In this document: positions 26,801 to 35,518 of the stretch, piece after piece
How the letters are laid out: every line of letters begins with the position of its first letter
Numbering within the stretch: position 1 is the stretch's first letter
Assembly: GCF_011601315.1 (NCBI RefSeq)
Contig: NZ_JAAORA010000001.1
Coordinates: 543,501 to 607,500, forward strand
DNA from: Candidatus Chlorobium masyuteum
Lineage (GTDB): Bacteria; Bacteroidota; Chlorobiia; Chlorobiales; Chlorobiaceae
Length of the DNA: 64,000 nucleotides
Direction of reading: 5' to 3'
Position numbers and translations under genes: made by a program
The notes under the pieces: generated by a model
The model's database searches: none
What the model was told of the DNA's origin: nothing
What the model saw: the letters and a program-made list of their open reading frames with translations, nothing else

Positions 26801-27058
26801 ATGATGCAACACTCTGAATATCTCGGCTATGCTGCCGGCATCATTACCACCCTGGCATTTCTTCCCCAGGCTTTCAGGATTTTCAGCACCCGTCGAACAC
26901 GCGACATCAGCCTTCTTTGGGCTCTTGCAATGAATACCGGTATTGTACTCTGGCTCCTCTACGGCATTGCAAAAAACGACCTGCCGATGATTGCCGCCAA
27001 CAGCATCTCCCTCATTCTGCTCATGATCATTCTTTTTTTGAAACTGCGCTACCGATGA
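26801..27058 (+). CDS. SemiSWEET-like small membrane protein
   Basis: This 85-residue protein has three membrane helices and the PQ-type signature LAFLPQAFRIFSTRRTRDIS in helix 1, then LLWALAMNTGIVLWLLYGI and a final IAANSISLILLMIILFL helix with the conserved asparagine. That is the triple-helix unit of bacterial SemiSWEET/MtN3 sugar transporters, which act as dimers. Substrate and direction are unknown. It stands alone between the cytochromes and proC. Confidence 0.88.
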   Translation: MMQHSEYLGYAAGIITTLAFLPQAFRIFSTRRTRDISLLWALAMNTGIVLWLLYGIAKNDLPMIAANSISLILLMIILFLKLRYR

Positions 27059-27147
27059 GAGTCGAAGAGCTCCGGCACCGGAGTGGAAAATTCACTGAAA
27101 ACATGTACATAGCGATAGACAATACAGACAAATAAATAGCTCACTCA

Positions 27148-27948
27148 ATGAACAGCCTTCATCTCGGATTCATCGGAACAGGAAGAATTGCCCGTGCGCT
27201 GATTGCCGGTCTCAGCGAAAAAGCCGATACCGTTATTTCCGGTTATGACAGGGAGCCTGCTGCCCTGGCCTCCATTGCCGCCGACTATCCGGTTAAACCA
27301 TGCCACTCGATTGAGGAGCTTGCGCAGTGCTCAAGGGTAATCATCCTTGCCGTCAAACCATATCAGATTGCAGAGGTGGTCGGAGTGCTGAAACCGGCGC
27401 TCGGCCAGGATCATCTGCTGATCAGTGTGGCTGCGGGCATATCCTCTGAATTCATCAGAAACAGTGCTCTTGACACCACAAAAGTTATCCGGGTCATGCC
27501 CAATACTCCGGCATTTGTTGGTGAAGGGATGACGGCCGTCAGCAGAGGAAAAATGGCCTCAGACCTGGATGTTGCCCTTGCCTGTGAGATCTTCAGCGCC
27601 ATCGGACGGGTAGCTGTACTTGACGAGACACAAATGGATGCGGCAACTGCGCTCTCCGGAAGCGGCCCGGCCTATATGTTCCATATTCTTGATGCACTTG
27701 CAGCAGGAGGAGCTGCATGCGGCCTTACGGAAAATGAAGCCCGTATCCTGAGCGCACAAACCATGCTTGGAGCCGCCAAAATGGTGCTCTCGGGAGATAA
27801 AAGCCCGGAAGAGCTCAAACGGGAGGTAACAACACCCGGCGGCACTACGGAGGCCGGGTTGAAGGTGATGGATGAACAGAACATCCGGACAACTCTTATG
27901 GAAACCGTTGCAGCAGCAGCGCTTCGATCCAGGGAACTGATGAAATAA
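27148..27948 (+). CDS. proC: Pyrroline-5-carboxylate reductase
   Basis: The 266 residues match ProC, which reduces pyrroline-5-carboxylate to proline. The NAD(P)-binding loop is LGFIGTGRIARALIAGL, followed by ILAVKPYQ, IRVMPNTPAFVGEGMTA and the C-terminal signature ALSGSGPAYMFHILDAL with VTTPGGTTEAGL. The C-terminal helices form the obligate dimer. batD starts five bases after the stop, so the two are probably cotranscribed. Confidence 0.96.
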   Translation: MNSLHLGFIGTGRIARALIAGLSEKADTVISGYDREPAALASIAADYPVKPCHSIEELAQCSRVIILAVKPYQIAEVVGVLKPALGQDHLLISVAAGISSEFIRNSALDTTKVIRVMPNTPAFVGEGMTAVSRGKMASDLDVALACEIFSAIGRVAVLDETQMDAATALSGSGPAYMFHILDALAAGGAACGLTENEARILSAQTMLGAAKMVLSGDKSPEELKREVTTPGGTTEAGLKVMDEQNIRTTLMETVAAAALRSRELMK

Positions 27949-27953
27949 ACATT

Positions 27954-29312
27954 ATGGCAGGAGGAGTTGATTATTTCCGATTCCGGGCGGCCGTTCTGCT
28001 CGTTACACTGCTCTGCGGCACTACCGCTTACGGAGCATCCGGAGATAATGCAGCAAACAAACCCTTCCTGCTCTCCTCAATCAGCAACAGCCGTCCATGG
28101 GTAGGCGAAGAGACCATGCTCACCTATCGGCTCTATTTCAAGGATATCGCCCCGAAAATATCCAATGAAACAAACCCTTCGTTTCAGGGCATCTGGGCAA
28201 GGGAGTCCGTCGCTGAACGCTATATCAAAAGCATCCCGGTCACCGTTCACGGCGAACCATTCAGAAGTGCTGTGCTCAAGCAGTTCAGGGTTGCTCCTGT
28301 ACAGAGTGGACCGATAAGAATTTCAGGCTACAGCATGCTTTGCTCACTCCCCCAGGAACCGCTTCTGAATAGTGAAAAAAAACCTGCTGAAAACCGTATT
28401 CAGCTCAGGGCTCCCGATATTTCCATATCAGCACGTGCACTGCCTGAACCTCTGCCGGATGGGTTCTCCGGGGCTGTCGGCACGTTCCAACTTGAACTCT
28501 TTGCCGATAAATCAACACTGAAGGCGGGAGAACCCCTTAAACTGGCACTGGTACTTTCAGGAGCCGGAAACCTTTTTACCCTTAAACTGCCAGCGCTTCA
28601 TCTGCCTGAAAGCTTTCGACAGACTCCGCCGGATGTGACAACAATCCTGAATAAAGAGTCGGTTGAGACTGCGGGAAGCAAAACGTTAACGGTTACATCC
28701 TGGCCACAATCGCCTGGCAGCTTCACCATCCCGGCAATCAGAACGGTTGTGTTCAATCCGAAAACAGCACAATTCATCACCCTGCATTCCAATCCCGTCA
28801 CTCTATCCGTAACCAAAACCGCAGAGGGATCCGGATCCCCGAGCGAACCCCTGACTCCCCGAAGCAGTGATAGTGAATACACAGGAACCCATGCAGAGCG
28901 CTGGATAATCGTTGCGGCAATCCTTCTGCTGCTTGCTGCAGCAGGATTTGTCATACTCAGAAAAAAACAGATAAAGAGGCAAAAAAGCGGTGCAGGAGTG
29001 CCGCATGGAGAGTCAGGCACCGATATCAGTCAATCAGCCGCCAATGTCAAACAGCAGCTGTTTGCCCTGCTCAGAGAGAAAGGGATAAAAAGTCCTGGCG
29101 GGCTGACAAGAAAAGAGCTGAATAGTGCACTACGGGAAAACGGAATCACCAAAGAAGTTATTGCGGAAGTCACAGAACTGCTTGAGGCACTTGACCGGGT
29201 ACTTTACGCACCTTCCTCAAATAAGGCAAACCCTCTTCCCGAGAGTGTTGCCGCAAAGGCCGAAAGACTGCTGCAAAAAATCAAAACCTTCGACGGTACT
29301 CCCCGGAAATAG
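27954..29312 (+). CDS. batD: BatD-like protein
   Basis: This 452-residue protein fits BatD (oxygen-tolerance family). A signal peptide (RAAVLLVTLLCGTTAYGA) is followed by two or more Ig-like beta domains, with the conserved opening SISNSRPWVGEETMLTYRLYF and a second domain at ELFADKSTLKAGEPLKLALVLSGAGNL. A membrane helix (WIIVAAILLLLAAAGFVIL) and a cytosolic tail follow. BatD is a periplasm-facing partner of BatA/BatB. It lies away from the main Bat operon but in the same orientation as the BatC-like gene. Confidence 0.85.
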   Translation: MAGGVDYFRFRAAVLLVTLLCGTTAYGASGDNAANKPFLLSSISNSRPWVGEETMLTYRLYFKDIAPKISNETNPSFQGIWARESVAERYIKSIPVTVHGEPFRSAVLKQFRVAPVQSGPIRISGYSMLCSLPQEPLLNSEKKPAENRIQLRAPDISISARALPEPLPDGFSGAVGTFQLELFADKSTLKAGEPLKLALVLSGAGNLFTLKLPALHLPESFRQTPPDVTTILNKESVETAGSKTLTVTSWPQSPGSFTIPAIRTVVFNPKTAQFITLHSNPVTLSVTKTAEGSGSPSEPLTPRSSDSEYTGTHAERWIIVAAILLLLAAAGFVILRKKQIKRQKSGAGVPHGESGTDISQSAANVKQQLFALLREKGIKSPGGLTRKELNSALRENGITKEVIAEVTELLEALDRVLYAPSSNKANPLPESVAAKAERLLQKIKTFDGTPRK

Positions 29313-29369
29313 CGCCCGGCAGAGGACAGACTCCAGGCCGGCAACAACAGGTCACCACACCTTGAGAAG

Positions 29370-30200
29370 TCAATCCTGCAGTGAGGAAAGAGTCAGCGCC
29401 ACTTCGGGATAATCGGTTATGATTCCTTCCGCGCCCAACTGCTTCATCCTCACCATATCTTCAGGGCAGTTCACCGTCCATGGAATCATACCAATCCTCT
29501 TCGCATGGAGATATTCCGCCGTCTCGCGATCAACAAGTGATAGATGGGGATTGAGATAGCGGGGCAAAAAGCCCAGTTCCGGGAGATAGCGATCGATATG
29601 CTCTCGCTCTGCAATCAATAAACCATAGCAAAGCTTCGGGTTCTGTTTCCAGGCTGCCCTGACCAACCGGTGATCGAAAGACTGGAGACGAACCTGCCCG
29701 GAGCGAGCCGTATCTTCAACAATCCGGAGAACAAGGGCCGCATAACTATCCGGTTCGGGATGAAAAACACCATCCTTGTCCGGCCAGGATTTCAGCTCCA
29801 GATTATAGACCATTCGCCCCTCCATACCCCTCGATGCCATATAGCTGTCAACCTCCCTGAAAACAGTTGAAAGCAGCGGCTTGTATGCTGAAATCCGCTG
29901 CTGGAGCGGAAAAGAGGGGTGCCGCCCGCCACAGTCGAAAGCGGAAATATCGGCATAGGTCATGTCGTAGATTCGATGGCTCATCCCCTCATCTGCGGCA
30001 AGAGGACGACCAGCGGGGTCATGACAAAGGGGGCCTGAGAGCCATGGATCGTGAGAGACGACAATCTCATGATCTTTTGAGACCACAAGATCAAGCTCCA
30101 GAACGCGCACCCCGAGATCTGCCGCCTTGCAGAATGCCTGGAGGGTGTTTTCAGGGAAAAATGATCTTGCCCCCCGATGTGCCTGGATTTCAAATGTCAT
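29370..30200 (-). CDS. Glycerophosphodiester phosphodiesterase
   Basis: The 276 residues form a GDPD-type TIM barrel. It opens with IQAHRGARSFFPENTLQAF, the catalytic HRG...PENT signature, followed by LELDLVVSKDHEIVVSHDPWL with the metal-binding Glu, Asp and second catalytic His. Later YNLELKSW supplies another acidic ligand. Such enzymes hydrolyse glycerophosphodiesters to glycerol-3-phosphate. No signal peptide is visible, so it should be cytosolic (UgpQ-like). It is monocistronic. Confidence 0.93.
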   Translation of the reverse strand: MTFEIQAHRGARSFFPENTLQAFCKAADLGVRVLELDLVVSKDHEIVVSHDPWLSGPLCHDPAGRPLAADEGMSHRIYDMTYADISAFDCGGRHPSFPLQQRISAYKPLLSTVFREVDSYMASRGMEGRMVYNLELKSWPDKDGVFHPEPDSYAALVLRIVEDTARSGQVRLQSFDHRLVRAAWKQNPKLCYGLLIAEREHIDRYLPELGFLPRYLNPHLSLVDRETAEYLHAKRIGMIPWTVNCPEDMVRMKQLGAEGIITDYPEVALTLSSLQD

Positions 30201-30452
30201 GATGCAAACTGAAACAATAACGGATAGCTAAAGCAACACCGGATGCAAATAATAAACGTATCTCGTTGGTCAGCAAAAAGCTGAAGATCTGCATCAATAA
30301 GCTTAAAAAAAGAGCGCTCTCCCATTACAGAATGGGCTGATGGAAATCAGTAGACAGGATCGGGCGGATTGTCAGCAGTACCGGATAGAAACCCGGCAAA
30401 AATCAGTATCAGACGCAGTAGAGCAAAAAAAGTGACGCCGGAACGCTCAGCC

Positions 30453-30782
30453 CTATGCGTTTCGATTACCGGAAACCGGACGTGATACCTTTGAAAAACT
30501 CTTTTTCTTCGGCTTTCTTTTCTGCGGCTTGTTTCCGTCCGTACTTTTCGGGGACGGATGCTTGCCCGCACCGCTCACACCGAAAATATCGGAAGTTGTT
30601 TTGTTTCTGATTTTGTTAAACCGATTTTTTCGATACTTCTTTTCAAGGTCGGCATAAGGACTGGGCGGGTCTGGAGAGGTCTTGTAGTTATTAAAATTCG
30701 GTTCGTCAATGACCTCATCAACATCATCCAAAACCACGTCGGGATGAACTTTATTAAGCAACTTGTTTCTGTTTATGTTCAC
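30453..30782 (-). CDS. Small, very basic hypothetical protein
   Basis: I do not recognise this family. The frame of 109 residues starts with GTG 30782 (VNINRNKLLNKVHPDVV). It has an acidic N-terminal third (VLDDVDEVIDEP) and a strongly basic C-terminal half (KKYRKNRFNKIRNK, KRKPKKKSFSK), suggesting nucleic-acid or membrane contact. The ribosome site is weak. A competing frame on the other strand has less protein-like composition. It could be real, but there is no family support. Confidence 0.45.
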   Translation of the reverse strand: MNINRNKLLNKVHPDVVLDDVDEVIDEPNFNNYKTSPDPPSPYADLEKKYRKNRFNKIRNKTTSDIFGVSGAGKHPSPKSTDGNKPQKRKPKKKSFSKVSRPVSGNRNA

Positions 30783-31015
30783 AAATCAGGAGTATTCCTT
30801 TTACTCACGATTATTACTGAAGGGAGTCTAATTTACAATTTTAGAAGCAAAATGCAAATGATAGTATCAGGAAGCTTCCCTGTATAACGATGAGTCCCGA
30901 TACTTGTGTAGAACAAATAAATAGCTGCAATAATCTGTATAGTGTTTTTACATTGCTTGTTGACTGTTTATGTATTAATTTTGCATTATTTCATTTATAA
31001 CAAGGGAGCTCCACA

Positions 31016-31186
31016 ATGGATATTCGCAGACTGGTTCTTGCCGTTATTCTTCCTCCTGCCGCAGTCACCAACAAAGAGGCCGGAACAATCATGCTGACAG
31101 GAATTCTGACCGTATTCGGCTGGCTGCCGGGTGTTGCTGCCGCTCTTTTTCTCATCTCCCAGGAGAAGCGTCAGACCTCAGCCTGA
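31016..31186 (+). CDS. Pmp3/YqaE-type tiny membrane protein
   Basis: This 56-residue protein is too short for usual gene calling. It starts MDIRRLVLAVILPPAA after GGGAG at good spacing and ends at 31186. The first helix has the PP pair, and the second reads TGILTVFGWLPGVAAALFLI with the PG motif. This is the Pmp3/YqaE (UPF0057) two-helix signature of small hydrophobic stress proteins, known for effects on membrane potential and salt tolerance. It lies 99 bases before a universal stress protein gene. Confidence 0.8.
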   Translation: MDIRRLVLAVILPPAAVTNKEAGTIMLTGILTVFGWLPGVAAALFLISQEKRQTSA

Positions 31187-31285
31187 TACTCTCGTAGCTG
31201 CAAGCTTCATTAGTTGGCCTGATTTCCGATATGGTGAACTGATGAGGTGACGGGAGTGATAGCGTAAAGGTTTCTGTGTAAAGAG

Positions 31286-31759
31286 ATGATGAATGCCATG
31301 AAGCTTCTTGTTGCTATCGACTTCTCGGAATCTGCCGAAAGCGTTATTGCAGAAGCAGAAAAACTTGCCAAAACCCTTTCGGCAAAAGTTTTTCTGCTTC
31401 ATGCCATGCCTCCCCTCTCTCCGATCATGGATAACGTGGACGATGCTGCCACACTTCCTCAACCGGGCATCCCCTTCCAAATGGAGAGCCTCCCCCGACT
31501 CTCTGCATCGGCAAAAGAAAAGCTGATTGAAATTTCCGGCAGAATGCAGGCCGAGGGGATTGAGTGCGCCATCATCCTGACGCACAACAATGAGGTCGAG
31601 GCAATTATCGAAGAGAGCAAAAAAAACCGCATTGACATGATCCTGCTTGGCTCTCACGGGCACGGGGCACTTTACCATCTCCTGATCGGCAGCGTTTCTG
31701 AAGGAGTGATAAGAAAGGCATCCTGCCCGGTCATTATCATTCCTTCAAAAAAGCAGTAA
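31286..31759 (+). CDS. Universal stress protein (UspA family)
   Basis: The 157-residue protein has the Usp alpha/beta fold: MKLLVAIDFSESAESVI at the start and the nucleotide-binding signature ILLGSHGHGALYHLLIGSVSEGVIRKASCPVIII at the end, with the G-x2-G-x9-GS/T pattern. That pattern predicts ATP binding. Three ATGs at 31286, 31289 and 31298 are possible; family alignment favours the last. It follows the YqaE-like gene and could be co-regulated with it. Confidence 0.92.
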   Translation: MMNAMKLLVAIDFSESAESVIAEAEKLAKTLSAKVFLLHAMPPLSPIMDNVDDAATLPQPGIPFQMESLPRLSASAKEKLIEISGRMQAEGIECAIILTHNNEVEAIIEESKKNRIDMILLGSHGHGALYHLLIGSVSEGVIRKASCPVIIIPSKKQ

Positions 31760-31787
31760 CCACCGGCAAAGCACAACCGCAACAAAG

Positions 31788-33470
31788 TCAAGGAAGCCGG
31801 TTCAGGGCACTGACAATTGCCTTGATCGAGGCAAGGCTGATATTGGAGTCAATACCGGCGCCAAAAGAGATGCGGCCATCTGCACAGCCGATTTTGATGT
31901 AGGCGATTGCCAGAGCTCCTGAACTGCGACCGATTGCGTGCTCGGCATATTCGTCAACACTGAATTCAAGACCGCTTGCATTGATGATCCCCTTGACAAA
32001 CGCATCAAGCGGCCCGTTACCCCTTGCATCAAAAGAGAACTCCTGCTCTTTCATCTGCACGATAGCGCTGATAAGCGTCGCTTCTTCATCATTGCGCTGA
32101 AGGTCCTCATCATCCCAGCTGATATGGCACTTCTTCAGGATAACCGGCTCAACAAGCTTTACATACTCCGCATGAAAGAGGTCATGAATCTGATCGGTTG
32201 ACAGCTCAATCCCCGTCCTGTCAGCAACAGCCTGAACAGCTTCAGCAAAATCAGGCTGCATCCATTTCGGTATCTGGATCCCGTAATCCTTCTCAAGTAC
32301 ATAGGCTACTCCGCCCTTACCGGACTGACTGTTTATGCGCACAATGGCCTCGTAGCTGCACCCGACATCCTCCGGATCAATCGGAAGATAGGGAACCGCC
32401 CACAAACCTTCAGGCGAAAGCGGCTGAGCTTTCATGCCCTTGCTGATAGCATCCTGGTGCGAACCGGAAAAGGCAGTATAGACCAGCTCACCCGCATAGG
32501 GGTGGCGGGGATGAATCTCCATTCGGGTGCAGCGGAGGTAGATTTCGCGGATCCGGGGAAGATCCGAGAAATCAAGCTCGGGATCAATCCCCTGGGTAAA
32601 CAGATTAAGCGCCATAACCACGATATCCATATTTCCGCACCGCTCACCATTACCAAAGAGTGCCCCTTCAACACGATCGGCACCGGCCATCAGGGCCAAC
32701 TCTGCTGTAGCTACTGCGGTTCCCCGGTCATTATGGGCGTGGACACTGATGAGCACTGCCTCCCGATTCTTTATGTTGCGACAGAACCACTCTATCCGGT
32801 CGGCGTAAATATTGGGCGTGGACATTTCAACCGTTGAAGGGAGGTTCAGGATGATTTTGTTCTCTTGAGAAGCTCCCCATACATCCATAACCGCATGACA
32901 GACATCAAGCGCATAATCCAGCTCCGTGCCGGTAAAACTTTCAGGACTGTACTCAAAACGGATACCGGTAACACCGGACTCATCCTTCAAACGACGGACA
33001 AGAGCTGTTCCCTCGACCGCAATTGCCTTGATTTCCTCTCTGTTTTTTCGAAATACGATTTCCCTCTGCAGGCGCGACGTCGAGTTATAGAGATGCACAA
33101 TGGCATGCTTTGCGCCTCTGATGGCGTCGAAAGTCCTGCGGATCAGATGCTCGCGGGCCTGGGTCAGAACCTGGATAGTGACATCATCCGGAATCAGCCC
33201 CTGCTCTATCAGGCGACGCACAAAGGCAAACTCGGTAGCCGAAGCTGATGGAAAGCCGACCTCAATCTCCTTGAAACCGACCGAGACAAGAAGCTGAAAC
33301 ATGGCAACCTTCTCCTCTACACTCATCGGTATCGGTAGCGCCTGATTGCCGTCGCGAAGATCCACACTGCTCCATATCGGCGCTTTGGTAATGCGCTTGT
33401 CGGGCCAGCTCCTTGAAGGCAGATCAACTGACGGGTATGGTGCGTATTTTCTGAAATTCATCTTTTTCAT
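31788..33470 (-). CDS. leuA: 2-isopropylmalate synthase (long form)
   Basis: The 560 residues match the longer LeuA type. The N-terminus includes APIWSSVDLRDGNQALPIPMS, whose Arg-Asp pair binds metal and substrate, and the HMGL-like barrel contains ISVHAHNDRGTAVATAELALMAGADRVEGALFGNGER. The C-terminal regulatory domain, where leucine binds, is present (AIVQMKEQEFSFDARGNGPLDAFV). It catalyses the first committed step of leucine synthesis from 2-ketoisovalerate and acetyl-CoA. An unusually structured leader precedes it. Confidence 0.95.
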   Translation of the reverse strand: MKKMNFRKYAPYPSVDLPSRSWPDKRITKAPIWSSVDLRDGNQALPIPMSVEEKVAMFQLLVSVGFKEIEVGFPSASATEFAFVRRLIEQGLIPDDVTIQVLTQAREHLIRRTFDAIRGAKHAIVHLYNSTSRLQREIVFRKNREEIKAIAVEGTALVRRLKDESGVTGIRFEYSPESFTGTELDYALDVCHAVMDVWGASQENKIILNLPSTVEMSTPNIYADRIEWFCRNIKNREAVLISVHAHNDRGTAVATAELALMAGADRVEGALFGNGERCGNMDIVVMALNLFTQGIDPELDFSDLPRIREIYLRCTRMEIHPRHPYAGELVYTAFSGSHQDAISKGMKAQPLSPEGLWAVPYLPIDPEDVGCSYEAIVRINSQSGKGGVAYVLEKDYGIQIPKWMQPDFAEAVQAVADRTGIELSTDQIHDLFHAEYVKLVEPVILKKCHISWDDEDLQRNDEEATLISAIVQMKEQEFSFDARGNGPLDAFVKGIINASGLEFSVDEYAEHAIGRSSGALAIAYIKIGCADGRISFGAGIDSNISLASIKAIVSALNRLP

Positions 33471-33506
33471 TGCTCCTCATCCTCCTTTAGTCATCTTTAA
33501 ACGATA

Positions 33507-33538
33507 AAAGCCACCTACCCTCTAAGGGCGGCGGCTTT
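33507..33538 (-). terminator. Strong hairpin in the leuA leader (attenuator-like)
   Basis: On the minus strand AAAGCCGCC pairs with GGTGGCTTT and inside it CCCT pairs with AGGG, making a nearly continuous stem of about 13 pairs with a TAG loop. TTTATCGTTT follows. It lies between the leader peptide and leuA, so it may stop transcription conditionally. The U-tract is imperfect. Confidence 0.55.
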
Positions 33539-33570
33539 AAAACTGTTTTTCTCTACTCTAAAAAAACGAA

Positions 33571-33654
33571 CTAAAAACCGCAACCCCTCCGAGCCATGAT
33601 GCTCTGTAGCAGACCAAGGGAAAGCTGCAGTATGCCGGTGTTCGCTGTGTACAT
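33571..33654 (-). CDS. Possible leucine-rich leader peptide of leuA
   Basis: A 27-residue open frame starts at ATG 33654 and ends with TAG 33 bases before the hairpin. It reads MYTANTGILQLSLGLLQSI and then MARRGCGF. Five of eight consecutive residues are leucine, as in leader peptides that sense charged tRNA-Leu. No clear ribosome site is visible, so this is a candidate only. The rest of the 33471-33790 gap holds AT-rich sequence and the leuA ribosome site (AGGAGGATGAGG). Confidence 0.35.
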   Translation of the reverse strand: MYTANTGILQLSLGLLQSIMARRGCGF

Positions 33655-33790
33655 GATTGCTGTCACAAATAAAACTCGTGTATTGTCCTTTTGTCAAATA
33701 TAAAAAAATACCCGAAGCATGCAAGAACAGGTCGGACGCCCGGGATCAAATGGCCGTGCTGGGAAAGAAGACAAGCATCAGGAATAGAGC

Positions 33791-34252
33791 TCAGGAGGCC
33801 CGCACCGCGATCAGCTCAATTACCTTGCTGCCATCTTTACTGAAAAGCTTCAGGAGTGCGCCGGATATCTCATATCGAGCAACCTGCCGAAGCGCCTTGA
33901 TAAACTCCCGCTCTCTTGCCATAATCGCCCCGGAGCAAGCCATCTCCGTCCGGTCTGCCGGAGATAAACGGAGGAGGTCGGCAGTGCGGCTGTAAGAACC
34001 CATAAACGAATTACAACCGGTGTATCCCCTTATATACCCGGAAGCATAAAGTACCAGAGATACATCAAGCTTCTGACCAGGTAAAAACATAACCCGGCTG
34101 CCATTTATTTCCACAGCCCTCCATGTTGTATTGATCAGGGGCTTCCTCTGCTCCGGCTTTGACAATTGCTGTGAACAGCCGCTTGCAAGCAGCATCATCG
34201 ACAGCAACAACACCGCAAATCGCCTGTAGTCCAGCCATCCATGACTGTTCAT
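33791..34252 (-). CDS. META-domain lipoprotein (HslJ-like)
   Basis: From the ATG at 34252 the protein has 153 residues: a signal helix (FAVLLLSMMLLASGC) with lipobox ASGC, then a META domain. The domain shows NTTWRAVEINGSRV, VLYASGYIRGYTGCNSFMGSY and MACSGAIMAREREFIKAL, with the two conserved cysteines of HslJ-like proteins. Such lipoproteins are linked to outer-membrane or heat and antibiotic stress in other bacteria; no precise role is established here. It stands alone. Confidence 0.82.
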   Translation of the reverse strand: MNSHGWLDYRRFAVLLLSMMLLASGCSQQLSKPEQRKPLINTTWRAVEINGSRVMFLPGQKLDVSLVLYASGYIRGYTGCNSFMGSYSRTADLLRLSPADRTEMACSGAIMAREREFIKALRQVARYEISGALLKLFSKDGSKVIELIAVRAS

Positions 34253-34525
34253 ATCATGCACCATCTTTGACATATTCCAATCATTTGAAATTCCGGATCC
34301 CCTGAGCAATGGATACTCTTATCAATAAGAATAGTAATTACTGTTCCCTCATGCAAACAGTTCGCAAAGAGAAAGTAAAGGAGAAAAAGGTCTACGGGGA
34401 GATCAACGTTCCATACCGGCGGACGGGATCGAAAAATGCACAAAAAAACACAATGCAGGTTTGTATTTAAAAATTACAAATGTATATTATCTGCCCATTA
34501 GCACACCAGCGTTGATGGTACAGAT

Positions 34526-34597
34526 TCCGCGATAGCTCAATGGTAGAGCATGCGACTGTTAATCGCAGGGTTGCAGGTTCGAGTCCTGCTCGCGGAG
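34526..34597 (+). tRNA. tRNA-Asn (GTT)
   Basis: The 72-base sequence folds as a cloverleaf: acceptor TCCGCGA/TCGCGGA, D arm TAGCTCAATGGTAGAGCA, anticodon stem TGCGA/TCGCA with loop CTGTTAA (anticodon GTT) and T arm GCAGGTTCGAGTCCTGC. The CCA end is not encoded. The discriminator base is G. Confidence 0.97.
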
Positions 34598-34600
34598 CTG

Positions 34601-34638
34601 AAAAAAGCAGATGTATCGGAAGATACTTCTGCTTTTTT
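34601..34638 (+). terminator. Terminator after tRNA-Asn
   Basis: AAAAAAGCAGATGTATC pairs with GATACTTCTGCTTTTTT around a short loop with a single mismatch, giving a stem that ends in a T-run. Confidence 0.85.
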
Positions 34639-34745
34639 GTTTCCCTGAAAACATGCAACCCGGCGCATGATGATGTGCAATTCACGCTTTTCATTTTCCA
34701 TAATAATTTTTGTACATTGGTGTTCTTTTACTGAAAAGAGGGTAT

Positions 34746-35273
34746 ATGCATAAAGAAAAAGCGCTGATAGAGATCCCGCTCGCGGGTCTTGTGCAGGGAA
34801 CCCATGAATTTGATTTTACCTGTAAAGCTCGTGATTTCAGGGATCAGCAGTTTACGGATGCCGGCTTCACCGATGAGGTCCATGTGCGGGCGACAGTCGG
34901 GAAACGTGAGCGCGAGGTGACGGTAGCAATTGAAGCATCAGCTGATGCCGATTTTACCTGTGACATCTGTCTTTCTCCGGTATCAAAAACTCTTGACGGC
35001 ACGTTTTGTATATATTATGTCTGCGGTGAGCCTCCTGAAGAGGAGCAAATCGGTGATGAAGAGTACCGAATTCTCGACAGCAATGCGATTGCGATTGATA
35101 TTACTGAAGATGTGAGGGAGACACTGCTGCTGTCGATACCGATGAAAGTAACCTGTCCGGATAATCCGGAGTGCCGACTTTATAGAAGCGAAGAGGTAGA
35201 TCAGGCCGCTCAGCCCGAAGAGACAAGTTCATGGCATGAGTCGCTTGAAAAACTGAAAAACAAGTATTGTTAA
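34746..35273 (+). CDS. yceD: YceD/DUF177 family protein
   Basis: From ATG 34746 (after GAGGG) the protein has 175 residues. It matches DUF177: an N-terminal IEIPLAGLVQGTHEFDF, a central DFTCDICLSPVSKTLDG with the CxxC pair, and a conserved acidic IDITEDVRETLLLSIPMKVTC followed by CRLY. DUF177 genes precede rpmF across bacteria and plants, and the protein is linked to 23S rRNA processing and ribosome assembly. Here rpmF follows 25 bases later. Confidence 0.9.
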   Translation: MHKEKALIEIPLAGLVQGTHEFDFTCKARDFRDQQFTDAGFTDEVHVRATVGKREREVTVAIEASADADFTCDICLSPVSKTLDGTFCIYYVCGEPPEEEQIGDEEYRILDSNAIAIDITEDVRETLLLSIPMKVTCPDNPECRLYRSEEVDQAAQPEETSSWHESLEKLKNKYC

Positions 35274-35298
35274 CTGATTATAAATAAAGAGGACAGTC

Positions 35299-35490
35299 AT
35301 GGCAAATCCTAAAGCCAAAATGTCAAAATCCCGAAGGGATAAAAGACGAGCACAGTTCAACGCAAGAACCAAACCGGCTACCACGGTAAACTGTTCCAAC
35401 TGCGGCGAACCAACCCTTCCGCATCGCGCATGCCGCCATTGCGGATTCTACCGTGGCAGATCGATAGTCGCCAAGTTGGCAAACAGCTGA
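35299..35490 (+). CDS. rpmF: Ribosomal protein L32
   Basis: The 63 residues are L32: [20 protein letters not shown] at the start and a four-cysteine zinc ribbon ([19 protein letters not shown], CxxC...CxxC) near the middle. It is a 50S protein. It sits in the standard order before plsX. Confidence 0.97.
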   Translation: MANPKAKMSKSRRDKRRAQFNARTKPATTVNCSNCGEPTLPHRACRHCGFYRGRSIVAKLANS

Positions 35491-35518
35491 TCACCCTAAC
35501 AAGACAAAAACCCCAATC

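Noticed and set aside
30558..30887. 109-codon plus-strand frame opposite the basic hypothetical gene
   Set aside because: Less protein-like composition than the minus-strand frame and no ribosome site.
33515..33724. 69-codon minus-strand frame in the leuA leader
   Set aside because: It runs into the hairpin, has no ribosome site and shows no family features; the shorter leucine-rich frame fits the context better.
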